20,218 nucleotides of DNA from an uncultured Eubacteriales bacterium (GTDB lineage: Bacteria; Bacillota; Clostridia; TANB77; CAG-508), in assembly GCA_902760765.1 (NCBI GenBank), contig CACWHO010000003.1:1-20218 (forward strand), read 5' to 3'. Within the stretch, counting starts at the first letter, position 1. Each line of letters starts with the position of its first letter. This document shows, in pieces, positions 6,400 to 13,990 of the stretch. The notes under the pieces were generated by a model, which saw only the letters and a list, made by a program, of their open reading frames with translations, made no database searches and was not told the DNA's origin. The position numbers and the translations under genes were made by a program.

Positions 6400-8124
6400 A
6401 TGAAAAATAAAAATATAAAAATATTATTTTTTACATTACTAATATTTTTAGGTATATTATTTATAAATACAAAGTCAAAAGCAAATTCAATAAATAGTAT
6501 AGATATGAAAATTTACCTGGATAATAGTGGAAATGCTACAGTGACAGAAACATGGAACTGCAATGCTAGTTCAGGAACAGAAGTATATCATCCATATTAT
6601 AATTTAGGGAATTCACAAATAACAGATTTAACTGTTACAGAAGGAACAACTAAATATACAACATTAAGTCCTTGGGATACTTCAGGAACATTAGATAGTA
6701 AGGCATATAAAGCAGGAATAAACAATGTTTCAAATGGAGTAGAATTATGCTGGGGAATAAGTAGCTATGGTTCACACATATATGTAGTCAACTATAAAAT
6801 ATCAAATTTTGTATCTAATCTGACAGATAGCCAAATGATATATTGGACATTAATTCCATATGATTTTTCAAATAAAATTGGAAATGTAGATATAAAAATA
6901 TACAGAGATACACCATTTGCAAATACAACAGATGTATGGGGTTATGGCAATTATGGTGGACTTTGCTATGTATCTGATGGTTCAATTTATATGAGTTCAG
7001 ATGGTACATTAGACCAAGATGAATATATGACAATACTTGTAAAATTTCCATCCGGAACATTTAATGCAGTAAACCAATTAGACTATGACTTTGATTATTA
7101 TTATAAAATGGCAAATGAAGGTTCAAAAAAATACAATAAATTTTGGAAAAAACTTGGAGAAATCTTATTGGAAACATTGTCAGTAATTGTTGATTTATTG
7201 CCATTTATAATTATTATACTAATTACTAAAATTGCAAGAAACAAAAATGTTAAAATAACTTCTGCAGAAAGAAAACAAGTAAAAAAAACTGAATATTTTA
7301 GAGATATTCCTTGTGATGGAGACTTATTTACAGCATATTTTGTTGCTTATAGTTATGGAATAATAAAGAAAAAGACTGATTTACTTGGTGCAGTAATATT
7401 AAAGTGGTTAAAAGATGATATTGTAAAAATAAATAAAATTGAAAAAAATGGCGTATTAAAAAATACAGAAGAAACAACAATCGTATTTAACCATGAGAAC
7501 AAGGCTAAATTAAAAAATGAACTAGAACAAGAATTATTTGACATGATGTATGAAGCAAGTGAAGATGGAATATTAGAGAAAAAAGAATTTGAAAAATGGT
7601 GCTCAGGAAAATATGATACAATATTAAACTGGTTTGATAAAGTACTTGAAGATGAAGGAATAAAACTCTCATCAAAAGGAGTAATTACTGAAAATCCATC
7701 ATTTATAAAAATCACAAAATATATTTCAACAACTGAATTTACAGAAATGGGGAAACAAATCTCTGGACTTAAAAATTTCTTATTAGATTACACACTAATT
7801 AAAGACAGAGAATCAATTGAGGTAACATTATTTGAAAATTATCTAATTTATGCTCAATTATTAGGAATAGCAAAAAAAGTTTCTAAAGAATTTAAAGACT
7901 TATATCCAGATTTGATTCAAGAATCACATTTTGATTCTTATGATGATATTATGTTTGTATATTATTGCAGTAATAGTGGAGTTTCAAGCGCAAATTCAGC
8001 AAAAGTTGCAGCAGAAAACTACTCATCAGGGGGAGGAGGATTTTCTTCTGGTGGCGGAGGAGGAGGCTCCTTCGGTGGTGGCGGAGGCCGGAGGAGGTTT
8101 CCGTTAAAATTTAATAATTTATAA
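6400..8124 (+). CDS. DUF2207 family membrane protein with Gly-rich tail (probable C-terminal frameshift)
   Basis: The 574-residue protein begins with a signal peptide (about residues 1-29). An extracytoplasmic DUF2207-type domain follows (about 30-220), with INSIDMKIYLDNSGNATVTE and MIYWTLIPYDFSNKIGNVDI. A transmembrane helix lies at about 259-277, then a cytoplasmic domain beginning ITSAERKQVKKTEYFRDIPC. Residues from about 543 form a Gly/Ser-rich tail. DUF2207 proteins are common in Firmicutes and their function is unknown. The tail ends GGGGGRRRFPLKFNNL, which is unlike the family. The other frame from 8087 reads AGGGFR and stops at TAA 8105-8107, a much more usual ending, so a one-base indel in the G-rich stretch is likely. 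AGGAAGGA (6381-6388) is the ribosome binding site. A terminator follows directly. Confidence 0.8.
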   Translation: MKNKNIKILFFTLLIFLGILFINTKSKANSINSIDMKIYLDNSGNATVTETWNCNASSGTEVYHPYYNLGNSQITDLTVTEGTTKYTTLSPWDTSGTLDSKAYKAGINNVSNGVELCWGISSYGSHIYVVNYKISNFVSNLTDSQMIYWTLIPYDFSNKIGNVDIKIYRDTPFANTTDVWGYGNYGGLCYVSDGSIYMSSDGTLDQDEYMTILVKFPSGTFNAVNQLDYDFDYYYKMANEGSKKYNKFWKKLGEILLETLSVIVDLLPFIIIILITKIARNKNVKITSAERKQVKKTEYFRDIPCDGDLFTAYFVAYSYGIIKKKTDLLGAVILKWLKDDIVKINKIEKNGVLKNTEETTIVFNHENKAKLKNELEQELFDMMYEASEDGILEKKEFEKWCSGKYDTILNWFDKVLEDEGIKLSSKGVITENPSFIKITKYISTTEFTEMGKQISGLKNFLLDYTLIKDRESIEVTLFENYLIYAQLLGIAKKVSKEFKDLYPDLIQESHFDSYDDIMFVYYCSNSGVSSANSAKVAAENYSSGGGGFSSGGGGGGSFGGGGGRRRFPLKFNNL

Positions 8125-8156
8125 AAGAGTTCAATTTTAAGATTGAGCTTTTTTAT
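8124..8156 (+). terminator. Rho-independent terminator after the DUF2207 gene
   Basis: AAAGAGTTCAAT (8124-8135) pairs with ATTGAGCTTTTT (8142-8153), including two G-T wobbles, with a 6-base loop and a T run at 8149-8154. It starts on the last base of the DUF2207 stop codon. Read from the other side it has a shorter T run and may weakly serve the convergent flippase gene. Confidence 0.8.
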
Positions 8157-8179
8157 TTTATTGAAACTATAATTATGTT

Positions 8180-9685
8180 TTATTTATTAAACAATAAAAT
8201 ATTTTTCTTTAATGTAAAGAAAGCAAGTAAAAAATATGTAGTGACAAACAACAAAATATTCATTATCAAATTAACAACCATATTTGAAAATGAAAAATGA
8301 AATATATTGCTTATAAAAATTGTAAGAGTTCCAATTGCAAATGGAAATATAAACCATTCTAAAACATTAATTCTAATTCTAGAATATTTTATCATCTGCC
8401 AAAAGCTTATACTAAAATTTAGAATTTCACTAAAAACAAAAGAAAATAAATATCCATTAATTCCATATATTGGAAGCAAAAAATAAATAAAACATGTTGT
8501 AAAACATAAATCAATAATATTACAGCACATAACGCCAAATTGCTTATTTAAACCTTTTAAAATACAATCTACAATATGGTCAACATACATAAAAAATGTT
8601 AAAGGTGCTAAAATTTTAAAATATAAACCAGCTTCAACATTATTATAAATTGCCATTCCTAGCTCATTTGAAAACTTCCAAAAAATAAATGCAATGCAAA
8701 AAGCGAATGAACACAAGATTTTAAATGCTTTATTACTAACATAATTTATTGCTTTAAAATTATTTTGAGCACAATATGTAGAAATTTCTGGAATAATTAA
8801 CTGACAATATGAGTATATAAGAACTGTTGGAAATGTAATTACAGGGAGAATCATACCATTAATCATCCCATATGCAGATAATGAATGTTCACAAGAAAGC
8901 CCAGATTTTTCAAGTTGTGATGGAATTATTAATTGCTTTAATGCAGATAGCCCAGAACGAATATATGAGGTAACAGCAACAGGAAATGATATTTTTAATA
9001 TATTTAATCTTTGACCAAATGAATGTATATTATTATATTTTTTACTTCTTATATCTAATTTATATAAAATATAAACTAATGTAAAAGAGCAAACTTCTGA
9101 AATTACATCAGCCAAAATTAGAGAAATACAGATATTTTCAACACCTTTTGAAATATTCATTTTTAATAAATAAATTGTGGCAATAACTTTTACAACAAAT
9201 TCAAAAACTTGTGTAATTGCATTTTTATATGCCTTTCTTATTGAAGTAAAATAGCTATTTATACATGCAGACATAGCAATAAATGGAAGACCTGCACCAA
9301 TATAAAATAAAATTTTAGATGATACTCTATTATGTAGGCAAACATTTATTATAAAATTTGAAAATATTATAATTAGAAAACTTGCAAATAAACCTAGCAA
9401 TAAACTACATAAAATGCATGTTCTTATTGTTTTAATTGCAAGCTTTCCTTTATCTTTTGCAAAATACTCAGAAACTAAAACACTTACTGCAACATTAAGC
9501 CCAGATGTTGCAATTGTTATAAAAAATAAATAAACTGTCATAATCAATGTAAAAATCCCAACTGCTTCTGAACCAATCTTGTTTGTAACATAAATACTAA
9601 AAACAAGTGATGCAAACTTCATAAGAAGTGCAGTAGCTGTTAATATTGAGCCATTTATAAAAAATAATTTGCTTTTTTCTCTCAA
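8180..9685 (-). CDS. SpoVB/MurJ-superfamily (MOP) lipid-linked oligosaccharide flippase
   Basis: The 501-residue protein is hydrophobic throughout, with about 13-14 predicted membrane helices. It starts with the helix INGSILTATALLMKFASLVFSIYVTNKIGSEAVGIF, in which the K-(I/L)G-(S/A)E-(A/G)xG pattern is that of SpoVB/MurJ-like flippases. The middle has SYIRSGLSALKQLIIPSQLEKSG and VITFPTVLIYSYCQLIIPEIS, both typical of the stage V sporulation protein B group. These proteins move lipid-linked glycans across the membrane; SpoVB acts in spore cortex synthesis. No ATG fits: the start is TTG (9683-9685) with GGTGA six bases before it, and an in-frame stop lies just upstream. The gene follows dpaB on the same strand, which supports a sporulation role. 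Orthology to SpoVB rather than a paralogue is uncertain. Confidence 0.82.
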   Translation of the reverse strand: MREKSKLFFINGSILTATALLMKFASLVFSIYVTNKIGSEAVGIFTLIMTVYLFFITIATSGLNVAVSVLVSEYFAKDKGKLAIKTIRTCILCSLLLGLFASFLIIIFSNFIINVCLHNRVSSKILFYIGAGLPFIAMSACINSYFTSIRKAYKNAITQVFEFVVKVIATIYLLKMNISKGVENICISLILADVISEVCSFTLVYILYKLDIRSKKYNNIHSFGQRLNILKISFPVAVTSYIRSGLSALKQLIIPSQLEKSGLSCEHSLSAYGMINGMILPVITFPTVLIYSYCQLIIPEISTYCAQNNFKAINYVSNKAFKILCSFAFCIAFIFWKFSNELGMAIYNNVEAGLYFKILAPLTFFMYVDHIVDCILKGLNKQFGVMCCNIIDLCFTTCFIYFLLPIYGINGYLFSFVFSEILNFSISFWQMIKYSRIRINVLEWFIFPFAIGTLTIFISNIFHFSFSNMVVNLIMNILLFVTTYFLLAFFTLKKNILLFNK

Positions 9686-9721
9686 AATAATTCACCATTA
9701 AAAATATATTTTTTATAATTT

Positions 9722-9754
9722 ATAAAAATACTATATTTTAAACTTAAAATAGTA
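9722..9754 (-). terminator. Hairpin between dpaB and the flippase gene, probable terminator
   Basis: On the minus strand TACTATTTTAA (9744-9754) pairs with TTAAAATATAGTA (9729-9741), with a 2-base loop and a 2-base bulge, followed by TTTTT (9724-9728). It would end the dpaB transcript, making the flippase gene dependent on readthrough or its own promoter. The stem is AT-only, so strength is uncertain. Confidence 0.5.
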
Positions 9755-9801
9755 AATTATATAAATTTATTTTACAAATTGTTAATACAATTTTTTCAAA
9801 T

Positions 9802-10380
9802 TCATAATAGTATTGGCTCAATTTGTTCTTCATCTAATGCGTATTCAATAGTTTTAATTAAGTATTCAGGGTCAAATACTATAGAACGTGGTTTAGTAAT
9901 TGGATTATCCTGCTTAAATGGCACAAAATAATAATTTTTTCTATTAAGCAATGCCGCAATACTTGTTGCATTTCCACTTAAACCATTATTTGTTGATGGC
10001 GCGATTACAACTGGTAAATTATTTCTTAAATGTGATTTAACTGCCATTGTACTTGGAGTGTCTATAATATCAAGAGCAAGTTTTGACATTGTATTTCCTG
10101 AACATGGTGCAATAACCATGATATCTGTCATTTTTTTAGGACCAATAGGCTCAGCATCTTGTATAGTATGGATAATTTCTTTTCCTGTAATATCTTGAAT
10201 TTCATTTATAAAATCTTGTGCTTTTCCAAATCTTGTATCCAAGTTGTAGCTATTATAAGACATAATAGGTACAATATCAGCACCTAGTTTTTTTAATTCT
10301 TTAATTTTAGGAATTGTTTTACTAAAAGTACAAAAAGAACCTGTTAAAACAAATCCTATTTTTTTATCTTTTACATCCAT
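9802..10380 (-). CDS. dpaB: Dipicolinate synthase subunit B (flavoprotein-like)
   Basis: DpaB (SpoVFB) and DpaA form dipicolinate synthase, which makes the pyridine-2,6-dicarboxylate that fills the spore core, working in the mother cell. The protein has the flavoprotein start KKIGFVLTGSFCTF, the conserved YNLDTRFG, AEPIGPKKMTDIMVIAPCSG NTMSKLA and NNLPVVIAPSTNN, and YYFVPFKQDNPITKP, as in B. subtilis SpoVFB. The frame could start at ATG 10410, but that has no ribosome binding site and would sit at the expected transcription start. ATG 10380 gives MDVKDKKIGF, aligning with family N-termini, with AGGAG 13 bases upstream. No dpaA is adjacent: the upstream neighbour is the divergent pepF. Confidence 0.88.
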   Translation of the reverse strand: MDVKDKKIGFVLTGSFCTFSKTIPKIKELKKLGADIVPIMSYNSYNLDTRFGKAQDFINEIQDITGKEIIHTIQDAEPIGPKKMTDIMVIAPCSGNTMSKLALDIIDTPSTMAVKSHLRNNLPVVIAPSTNNGLSGNATSIAALLNRKNYYFVPFKQDNPITKPRSIVFDPEYLIKTIEYALDEEQIEPILL

Positions 10381-10415
10381 TTTTTTACTTTTTCTCCTTT
10401 CTTTCGACATTTATA

Positions 10416-10424
10416 TATAATATG
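10416..10424 (-). promoter_or_regulatory. Possible mother-cell (SigE/SigK-type) -10 element of dpaB
   Basis: CATATTATA on the minus strand matches the CATA-n3-TA form of mother-cell sigma -10 elements. It would place the transcription start near 10408, consistent with dpaB translation beginning at 10380. A convincing -35 element is not visible, so this is a weak call supported mainly by the known mother-cell expression of dpa genes. Confidence 0.35.
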
Positions 10425-10431
10425 AAAACAC

Positions 10432-10460
10432 TTGTTAAAAATTTCTTTAAATGATATACT
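10432..10460 (+). promoter_or_regulatory. SigA-type promoter of pepF
   Basis: TTGTTA (10432-10437) and TATACT (10455-10460) are spaced by 17 bases, 37 bases before the pepF start. It is divergent from, and adjacent to, the dpaB promoter region. Confidence 0.65.
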
Positions 10461-10497
10461 TTTATTGATGATTTCTAAATAGTAAGGAGAGATTAAA

Positions 10498-12273
10498 ATG
10501 AGTGAAAATTCAAAATATAATTGGAATTTAAAAGATATCTTTAAAGATAAAAATGAGTTTAAAAAAGCTGAAAATGAATTAAAAGAATTATTTGAAGAAA
10601 TAAAAAAATATCAAGGAATACTTTGCGATTCTTCAGACAATTTATATAATTGCTATAAATTATATGAAGATGCATTAAAAATCTATGAAAAAGTATATTC
10701 TTATGGTATGATGACATATCATTTAGACATGTCAAACCAAGAAAGTATAAAACTATATAAAGAAGTTGAATCACTTGGAGCAGATTTTGGTATTGCAATT
10801 TCATTTATAATACCAGAAATAACATACTCAGATGAAACGAAAATCCAGAATTACATAAAAAATGATGATAGATTAAAAAGATATAGTAGAGATATTAAAG
10901 ACATCTTAAAAAAGAAAATACACGTTTTATCTAAAGAACAAGAAAATTTACTTGCAAATCTTTCAGAAACAATATCAGCACCAGAAAATACATTTGATAT
11001 GCTTACAAATGTTGAATTCAAATTTGGAAATTTGACAGATGAAAATGGGGAAGAGAAGGAATTAACAGACCATAATTATACTTTATATTTAAAAAGTCAA
11101 AATCAAGATGTTAGAAAACAAGCATTTAATTTAATGTATAAGAAATATAGTGAATTTATAAACACAATTACAGAAATTTATATTACAAATGTAAAGTCAA
11201 CTGCCAAAATTGCTAAATTAAGGAATTACAAATCAAGTATAGAAGAAGCCGTAATTAATGATGATGCAAGTATTAAAGTATATGAAAGCCTAATAAAAGC
11301 TATTAATGAAAATATGTCTGTTAACTATAAATTTCTAAAATTAAAAAAGAAAATGCTAAAACTTCCTGAAATGCATATGTATGATTTGTATGTAAATCCA
11401 TTTGAACAAGCAAAAGATGAAATAACATTTGAGCAAGCTAAACAAGAAGTCTTAAATGCATTAGGTATTATGGGAGAAGAATATACAAATAAATTAAAAG
11501 AAGCATTTGATAATAATTGGATAGACATTTTTGCAAAGCCTAATAAAATGGGTGGGGCATATAGTACTGGAGTATATGGCGTTCATCCATTTGTACTTAC
11601 AAATTTTGTTAATAGTAAAAGAGATGTAAGCACAATTGCACATGAATTAGGTCATAGCATGCATTCATATTATTCAAATTCAAACCAAACAATTATAGAT
11701 GCAAATTATACAATAATGGTAGCAGAGGTTGCATCAACAGTAAATGAAATATTATTAAGTAGTTATCAAATTGAACATGAAGAAGATAAACAAAAAAAGG
11801 CAGAATTATTATATGAGTTATTAGAGATGATTAGAGCAACATTATTTAGACAAGCAATGTTTGCTGAATTTGAAAAAATAATACATGAAAAAGTAGAAAA
11901 TGAAATTATGCTATCATCTGATGATTTAAATGATATTTATTATAAATTAAATGAAAAGTATTTTGGCAAAGATGTATTAATTGATGAACAAATAAAATAT
12001 GAATGGGCAAGAATACCACATTTTTATAGTGATTTTTATGTTTATAAATATTGTACAGGAGTTTCTTCTGCCATTATAATTGCTAAAAATATTTTAGATA
12101 AGAAACCAGGATATGTAGAAAAATATATTGAAATGTTAAAACAAGGGTGTACGAAAAAATCAATTGATTTATTAAAAATAGTTAATGTTGATTTGGAAAG
12201 TACTGATACTTATAAAACAGCAATCGACTTTTATAATGAAAAAATTGATGAATTAGAAGAATTGTGCAAATAA
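10498..12273 (+). CDS. pepF: Oligoendopeptidase F (M3 family zinc metallopeptidase)
   Basis: PepF cleaves short peptides (about 7-17 residues) in the cytosol. The 591-residue protein begins WNLKDIFKDKNEFKKAENEL, a typical PepF N-terminus, and carries the zinc motif IAHELGHSMHSYYS with His382, Glu383 and His386. The third ligand is Glu410 in MVAEVASTVNE. RIPHFYSDFYVYKY and TGVSSAIIIA near the C-terminus are also family signatures. No signal peptide is present. AAGGAGA (10484-10490) precedes the ATG by 7 bases, and a SigA promoter lies just upstream, so it is probably transcribed alone. Full length for the family. Confidence 0.94.
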   Translation: MSENSKYNWNLKDIFKDKNEFKKAENELKELFEEIKKYQGILCDSSDNLYNCYKLYEDALKIYEKVYSYGMMTYHLDMSNQESIKLYKEVESLGADFGIAISFIIPEITYSDETKIQNYIKNDDRLKRYSRDIKDILKKKIHVLSKEQENLLANLSETISAPENTFDMLTNVEFKFGNLTDENGEEKELTDHNYTLYLKSQNQDVRKQAFNLMYKKYSEFINTITEIYITNVKSTAKIAKLRNYKSSIEEAVINDDASIKVYESLIKAINENMSVNYKFLKLKKKMLKLPEMHMYDLYVNPFEQAKDEITFEQAKQEVLNALGIMGEEYTNKLKEAFDNNWIDIFAKPNKMGGAYSTGVYGVHPFVLTNFVNSKRDVSTIAHELGHSMHSYYSNSNQTIIDANYTIMVAEVASTVNEILLSSYQIEHEEDKQKKAELLYELLEMIRATLFRQAMFAEFEKIIHEKVENEIMLSSDDLNDIYYKLNEKYFGKDVLIDEQIKYEWARIPHFYSDFYVYKYCTGVSSAIIIAKNILDKKPGYVEKYIEMLKQGCTKKSIDLLKIVNVDLESTDTYKTAIDFYNEKIDELEELCK

Positions 12274-12339
12274 AAATATAATACAGCCATAAAAATATAA
12301 TTTTATTTTTAAATGCTATAAGGGAAAAAAAGACAAAAT

Positions 12340-12368
12340 TTGCAATATTATGTAAAATAGTGTATAAT
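12340..12368 (+). promoter_or_regulatory. SigA-type promoter of the 123-aa orphan gene
   Basis: TTGCAA (12340-12345) and a perfect TATAAT (12363-12368) are 17 bases apart, 41 bases before the ATG at 12410. Together with the terminator after the gene it defines a monocistronic unit. Confidence 0.75.
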
Positions 12369-12409
12369 AAAGGTGTAACCATTGATTGGTTTATATGGAG
12401 GAAAATACT

Positions 12410-12781
12410 ATGAAAAATATAGTATCTTTCGAACGGGCTAAAAAAGAAATAACGCAAAAAGGTCATTATTCTTTAACTGCCATTATTAATGTTGAGTTGA
12501 GGAAATATGACGGAGAGACATGCAGATTTCATGTACGTAGTAGTACACCAAATGTTGATGAATTGGCTTCAATGATATATATATCGAACATAGCATCATC
12601 AATTGCGGAGGAGGTTCCTACTATAAAAATTAAATCAAAAGAACATTACGAAGCATGTTTCACAATTTTCTACTATTCAGGTAGTTCCTCAAAGGACATA
12701 AAATATGTATTTTCTCCGAATCTTTCAAAAGAGAAGATTGCAGAATACATGTACTTATTAGTCTCAAATTACATTTATTAG
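12410..12781 (+). CDS. Conserved-looking small protein of unknown function (123 aa)
   Basis: I do not recognise this protein. It starts at ATG 12410, because GGAGG (12397-12401) precedes it by 8 bases; an in-frame TTG at 12386 has no such support. It is soluble by appearance: no signal peptide or membrane segment, a mixed alpha/beta composition with two Cys, and a motif-like centre (VRSSTPNVDELASMIYISNIASSIAEE). It uses CGG, CGT, ACG, TCG and GCG codons that are nearly absent from its neighbours, so it may be recently acquired, or it may be highly expressed with different codon preference. A strong promoter lies before it and a bidirectional terminator after it. The neighbouring tyrosine recombinase is on the opposite strand. 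Confidence 0.75.
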   Translation: MKNIVSFERAKKEITQKGHYSLTAIINVELRKYDGETCRFHVRSSTPNVDELASMIYISNIASSIAEEVPTIKIKSKEHYEACFTIFYYSGSSSKDIKYVFSPNLSKEKIAEYMYLLVSNYIY

Positions 12782-12786
12782 CCCGT

Positions 12787-12825
12787 AAAAAAGTAGTCAT
12801 TTAATAATGGCTACTTTTCTTTTTA
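12787..12825. terminator. Bidirectional rho-independent terminator
   Basis: AAAAGTAGTCATT (12789-12801) pairs with AATGGCTACTTTT (12806-12818), with one G-T wobble, around a 4-base loop. Plus-strand reading gives a T-rich tail (12815-12825); minus-strand reading gives TTTTTT (12787-12792). It serves the orphan gene and the convergent recombinase gene. Confidence 0.85.
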
Positions 12826-12850
12826 ATTTTCATTTATTTCTTCTGGATTT

Positions 12851-13831
12851 TCACCGAGATAATGGATTTCTTTGGATAGCATTTTTAACCTGTTCACTTG
12901 CAACATGTGTATAAATTTCTGTTGTAGAAATACTTTCATGTCCCAAAACTTCTTGTAAAGCTCTAATATCAACTTTACCATATTGGTACATTAAAGTAGC
13001 AGCAGTATGTCTTAACTTATGTGCAGAAAGATTTTTTGTAGCAAGCCCAGCTGCTTTTAATTCTTTATAAACAATATCTTGAACTGTTCTTCTTCCAATT
13101 CTTTCTTTTCTTTCACTTAAAAATAAAGCATTTTTTGAATTATTCTTATCAGTTTTAATTCCTTCTTTAGGGCGGACTTCTAAATAATCTTTAATTGCAT
13201 CTACACAAGCTTTATTTAGATAAATAACTCTTTCTTTATCTCCTTTACCAATAACAGTCATCTTATTTTCACTAAAATCAATGTCATTAATATCAATATT
13301 TACAAGTTCAGATAAACGAAGGCCACAATTTAAAAATATTGTAAGAATTGCAAAATCTCTTAAATTGTTTCTGTTATCTGGATTACTTGCTGTTTCTAAT
13401 AATTTTTCACTTTCTTGAAGATTTAAATATTTTGGTAATCTTTTTGACAATTTAGGTGTTTCAATATTTTCTGCAGGGTTAGTGTCTATCAATTTTTCTT
13501 TAAAAAATAAGTATTTAAAAAATATTCTAATTGTAGATGCTTTCCTTGCTCTTGTTGTTGGCTTACTTTTGTGTTCAGTTGCCAAATAACTTAAAAAATT
13601 TGAAATATCTCTACTTGTAATTTTTCTTATTGTATCAATATCAACATCATTATATGTAATTTTTTCAAAATCAGTTTCATCTGTTAAGTGATAAATAACT
13701 TTTATATATTTTAAAAACATTGCTAAATCATAATTATATTCTTTAACACTATTTGTTGACTTATTTAATGTATTTATAGAATAATCCAAAAATGAATTTA
13801 CATAGTCAGGATTTTCATTTCTACTTATCAT
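12851..13831 (-). CDS. Tyrosine recombinase, XerC/XerD-like
   Basis: The 326-residue protein has an N-terminal SAM-like core-binding domain (about 5-120) and a C-terminal catalytic domain with all expected residues. Arg172 is in NCGLRLSEL, Lys196 in GKGDKER, His271 and Arg274 in HKLRH, His298 in LGHES and the nucleophile Tyr307 in TTEIYTHV. Xer enzymes resolve chromosome dimers at dif; mobile-element integrases share the fold. Size and motifs resemble the chromosomal Xer proteins, and no attachment-site repeats or phage genes are next to it, so a housekeeping role is more likely. A TTG further upstream (13849) is in frame, but AAAGGA placed 9 bases before ATG 13831 decides the start. A stretch of about 160 bases to the divergent DUF4153 gene holds promoters for both. 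Confidence 0.92.
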   Translation of the reverse strand: MISRNENPDYVNSFLDYSINTLNKSTNSVKEYNYDLAMFLKYIKVIYHLTDETDFEKITYNDVDIDTIRKITSRDISNFLSYLATEHKSKPTTRARKASTIRIFFKYLFFKEKLIDTNPAENIETPKLSKRLPKYLNLQESEKLLETASNPDNRNNLRDFAILTIFLNCGLRLSELVNIDINDIDFSENKMTVIGKGDKERVIYLNKACVDAIKDYLEVRPKEGIKTDKNNSKNALFLSERKERIGRRTVQDIVYKELKAAGLATKNLSAHKLRHTAATLMYQYGKVDIRALQEVLGHESISTTEIYTHVASEQVKNAIQRNPLSR

Positions 13832-13873
13832 AAAAATCATTCCTTTCAAGCTTTAAGTTTTTAATTCAACCCT

Positions 13874-13882
13874 ATTATATCA
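13874..13882 (-). promoter_or_regulatory. Extended -10 promoter of the recombinase gene
   Basis: The minus strand reads TGATATAAT, a perfect TATAAT with the TGn extension, 43 bases before the recombinase ATG. No good -35 box is present at 17 bases (TATATA), which is common for extended -10 promoters. Confidence 0.5.
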
Positions 13883-13910
13883 AAAAAATATAAAAATATA
13901 TATATTTAAA

Positions 13911-13939
13911 TTGAAAAAAATCAAATTATATGATATCTT
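13911..13939 (+). promoter_or_regulatory. Candidate SigA promoter of the DUF4153-like gene
   Basis: TTGAAA (13911-13916) and TATCTT (13934-13939) are 17 bases apart, 52 bases before the ATG at 13991. The -10 is imperfect. Confidence 0.4.
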
Positions 13940-13955
13940 ATGAATTAAGAAAACC

Positions 13956-13976
13956 AATAAAATTTATTAAGAAATA
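13956..13976 (+). repeat. Leader motif, copy 1 (shared with 17480-17500)
   Basis: A 21-base segment matching AATAAAA-Y-TTATTAAG followed by AAATA lies 15 bases before the DUF4153-like gene. The same segment with one substitution precedes the gene at 17528. It contains a short AATAAA/TTTATT inverted repeat. It could be a shared regulatory or RNA-stability element, or chance in AT-rich DNA. Confidence 0.45.
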
Positions 13977-13990
13977 GGGAGGAGATTTTT

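Noticed and set aside
10381..10410. dpaB starting at ATG 10410
   Set aside because: There is no ribosome binding site before it and a probable -10 element lies only 6-14 bases upstream; the downstream ATG fits the family N-terminus better. Not fully excluded.
12290..12311. Terminator after pepF (TAAAAATA/TATTTTTA stem)
   Set aside because: An 8-bp A/T-only stem with no proper T run beyond its own arm; too weak to call.
12851..13831. Integrase of a mobile element using the region as an integration site
   Set aside because: No direct repeats, tRNA gene, excisionase or phage genes are visible nearby, and the protein resembles chromosomal Xer recombinases.
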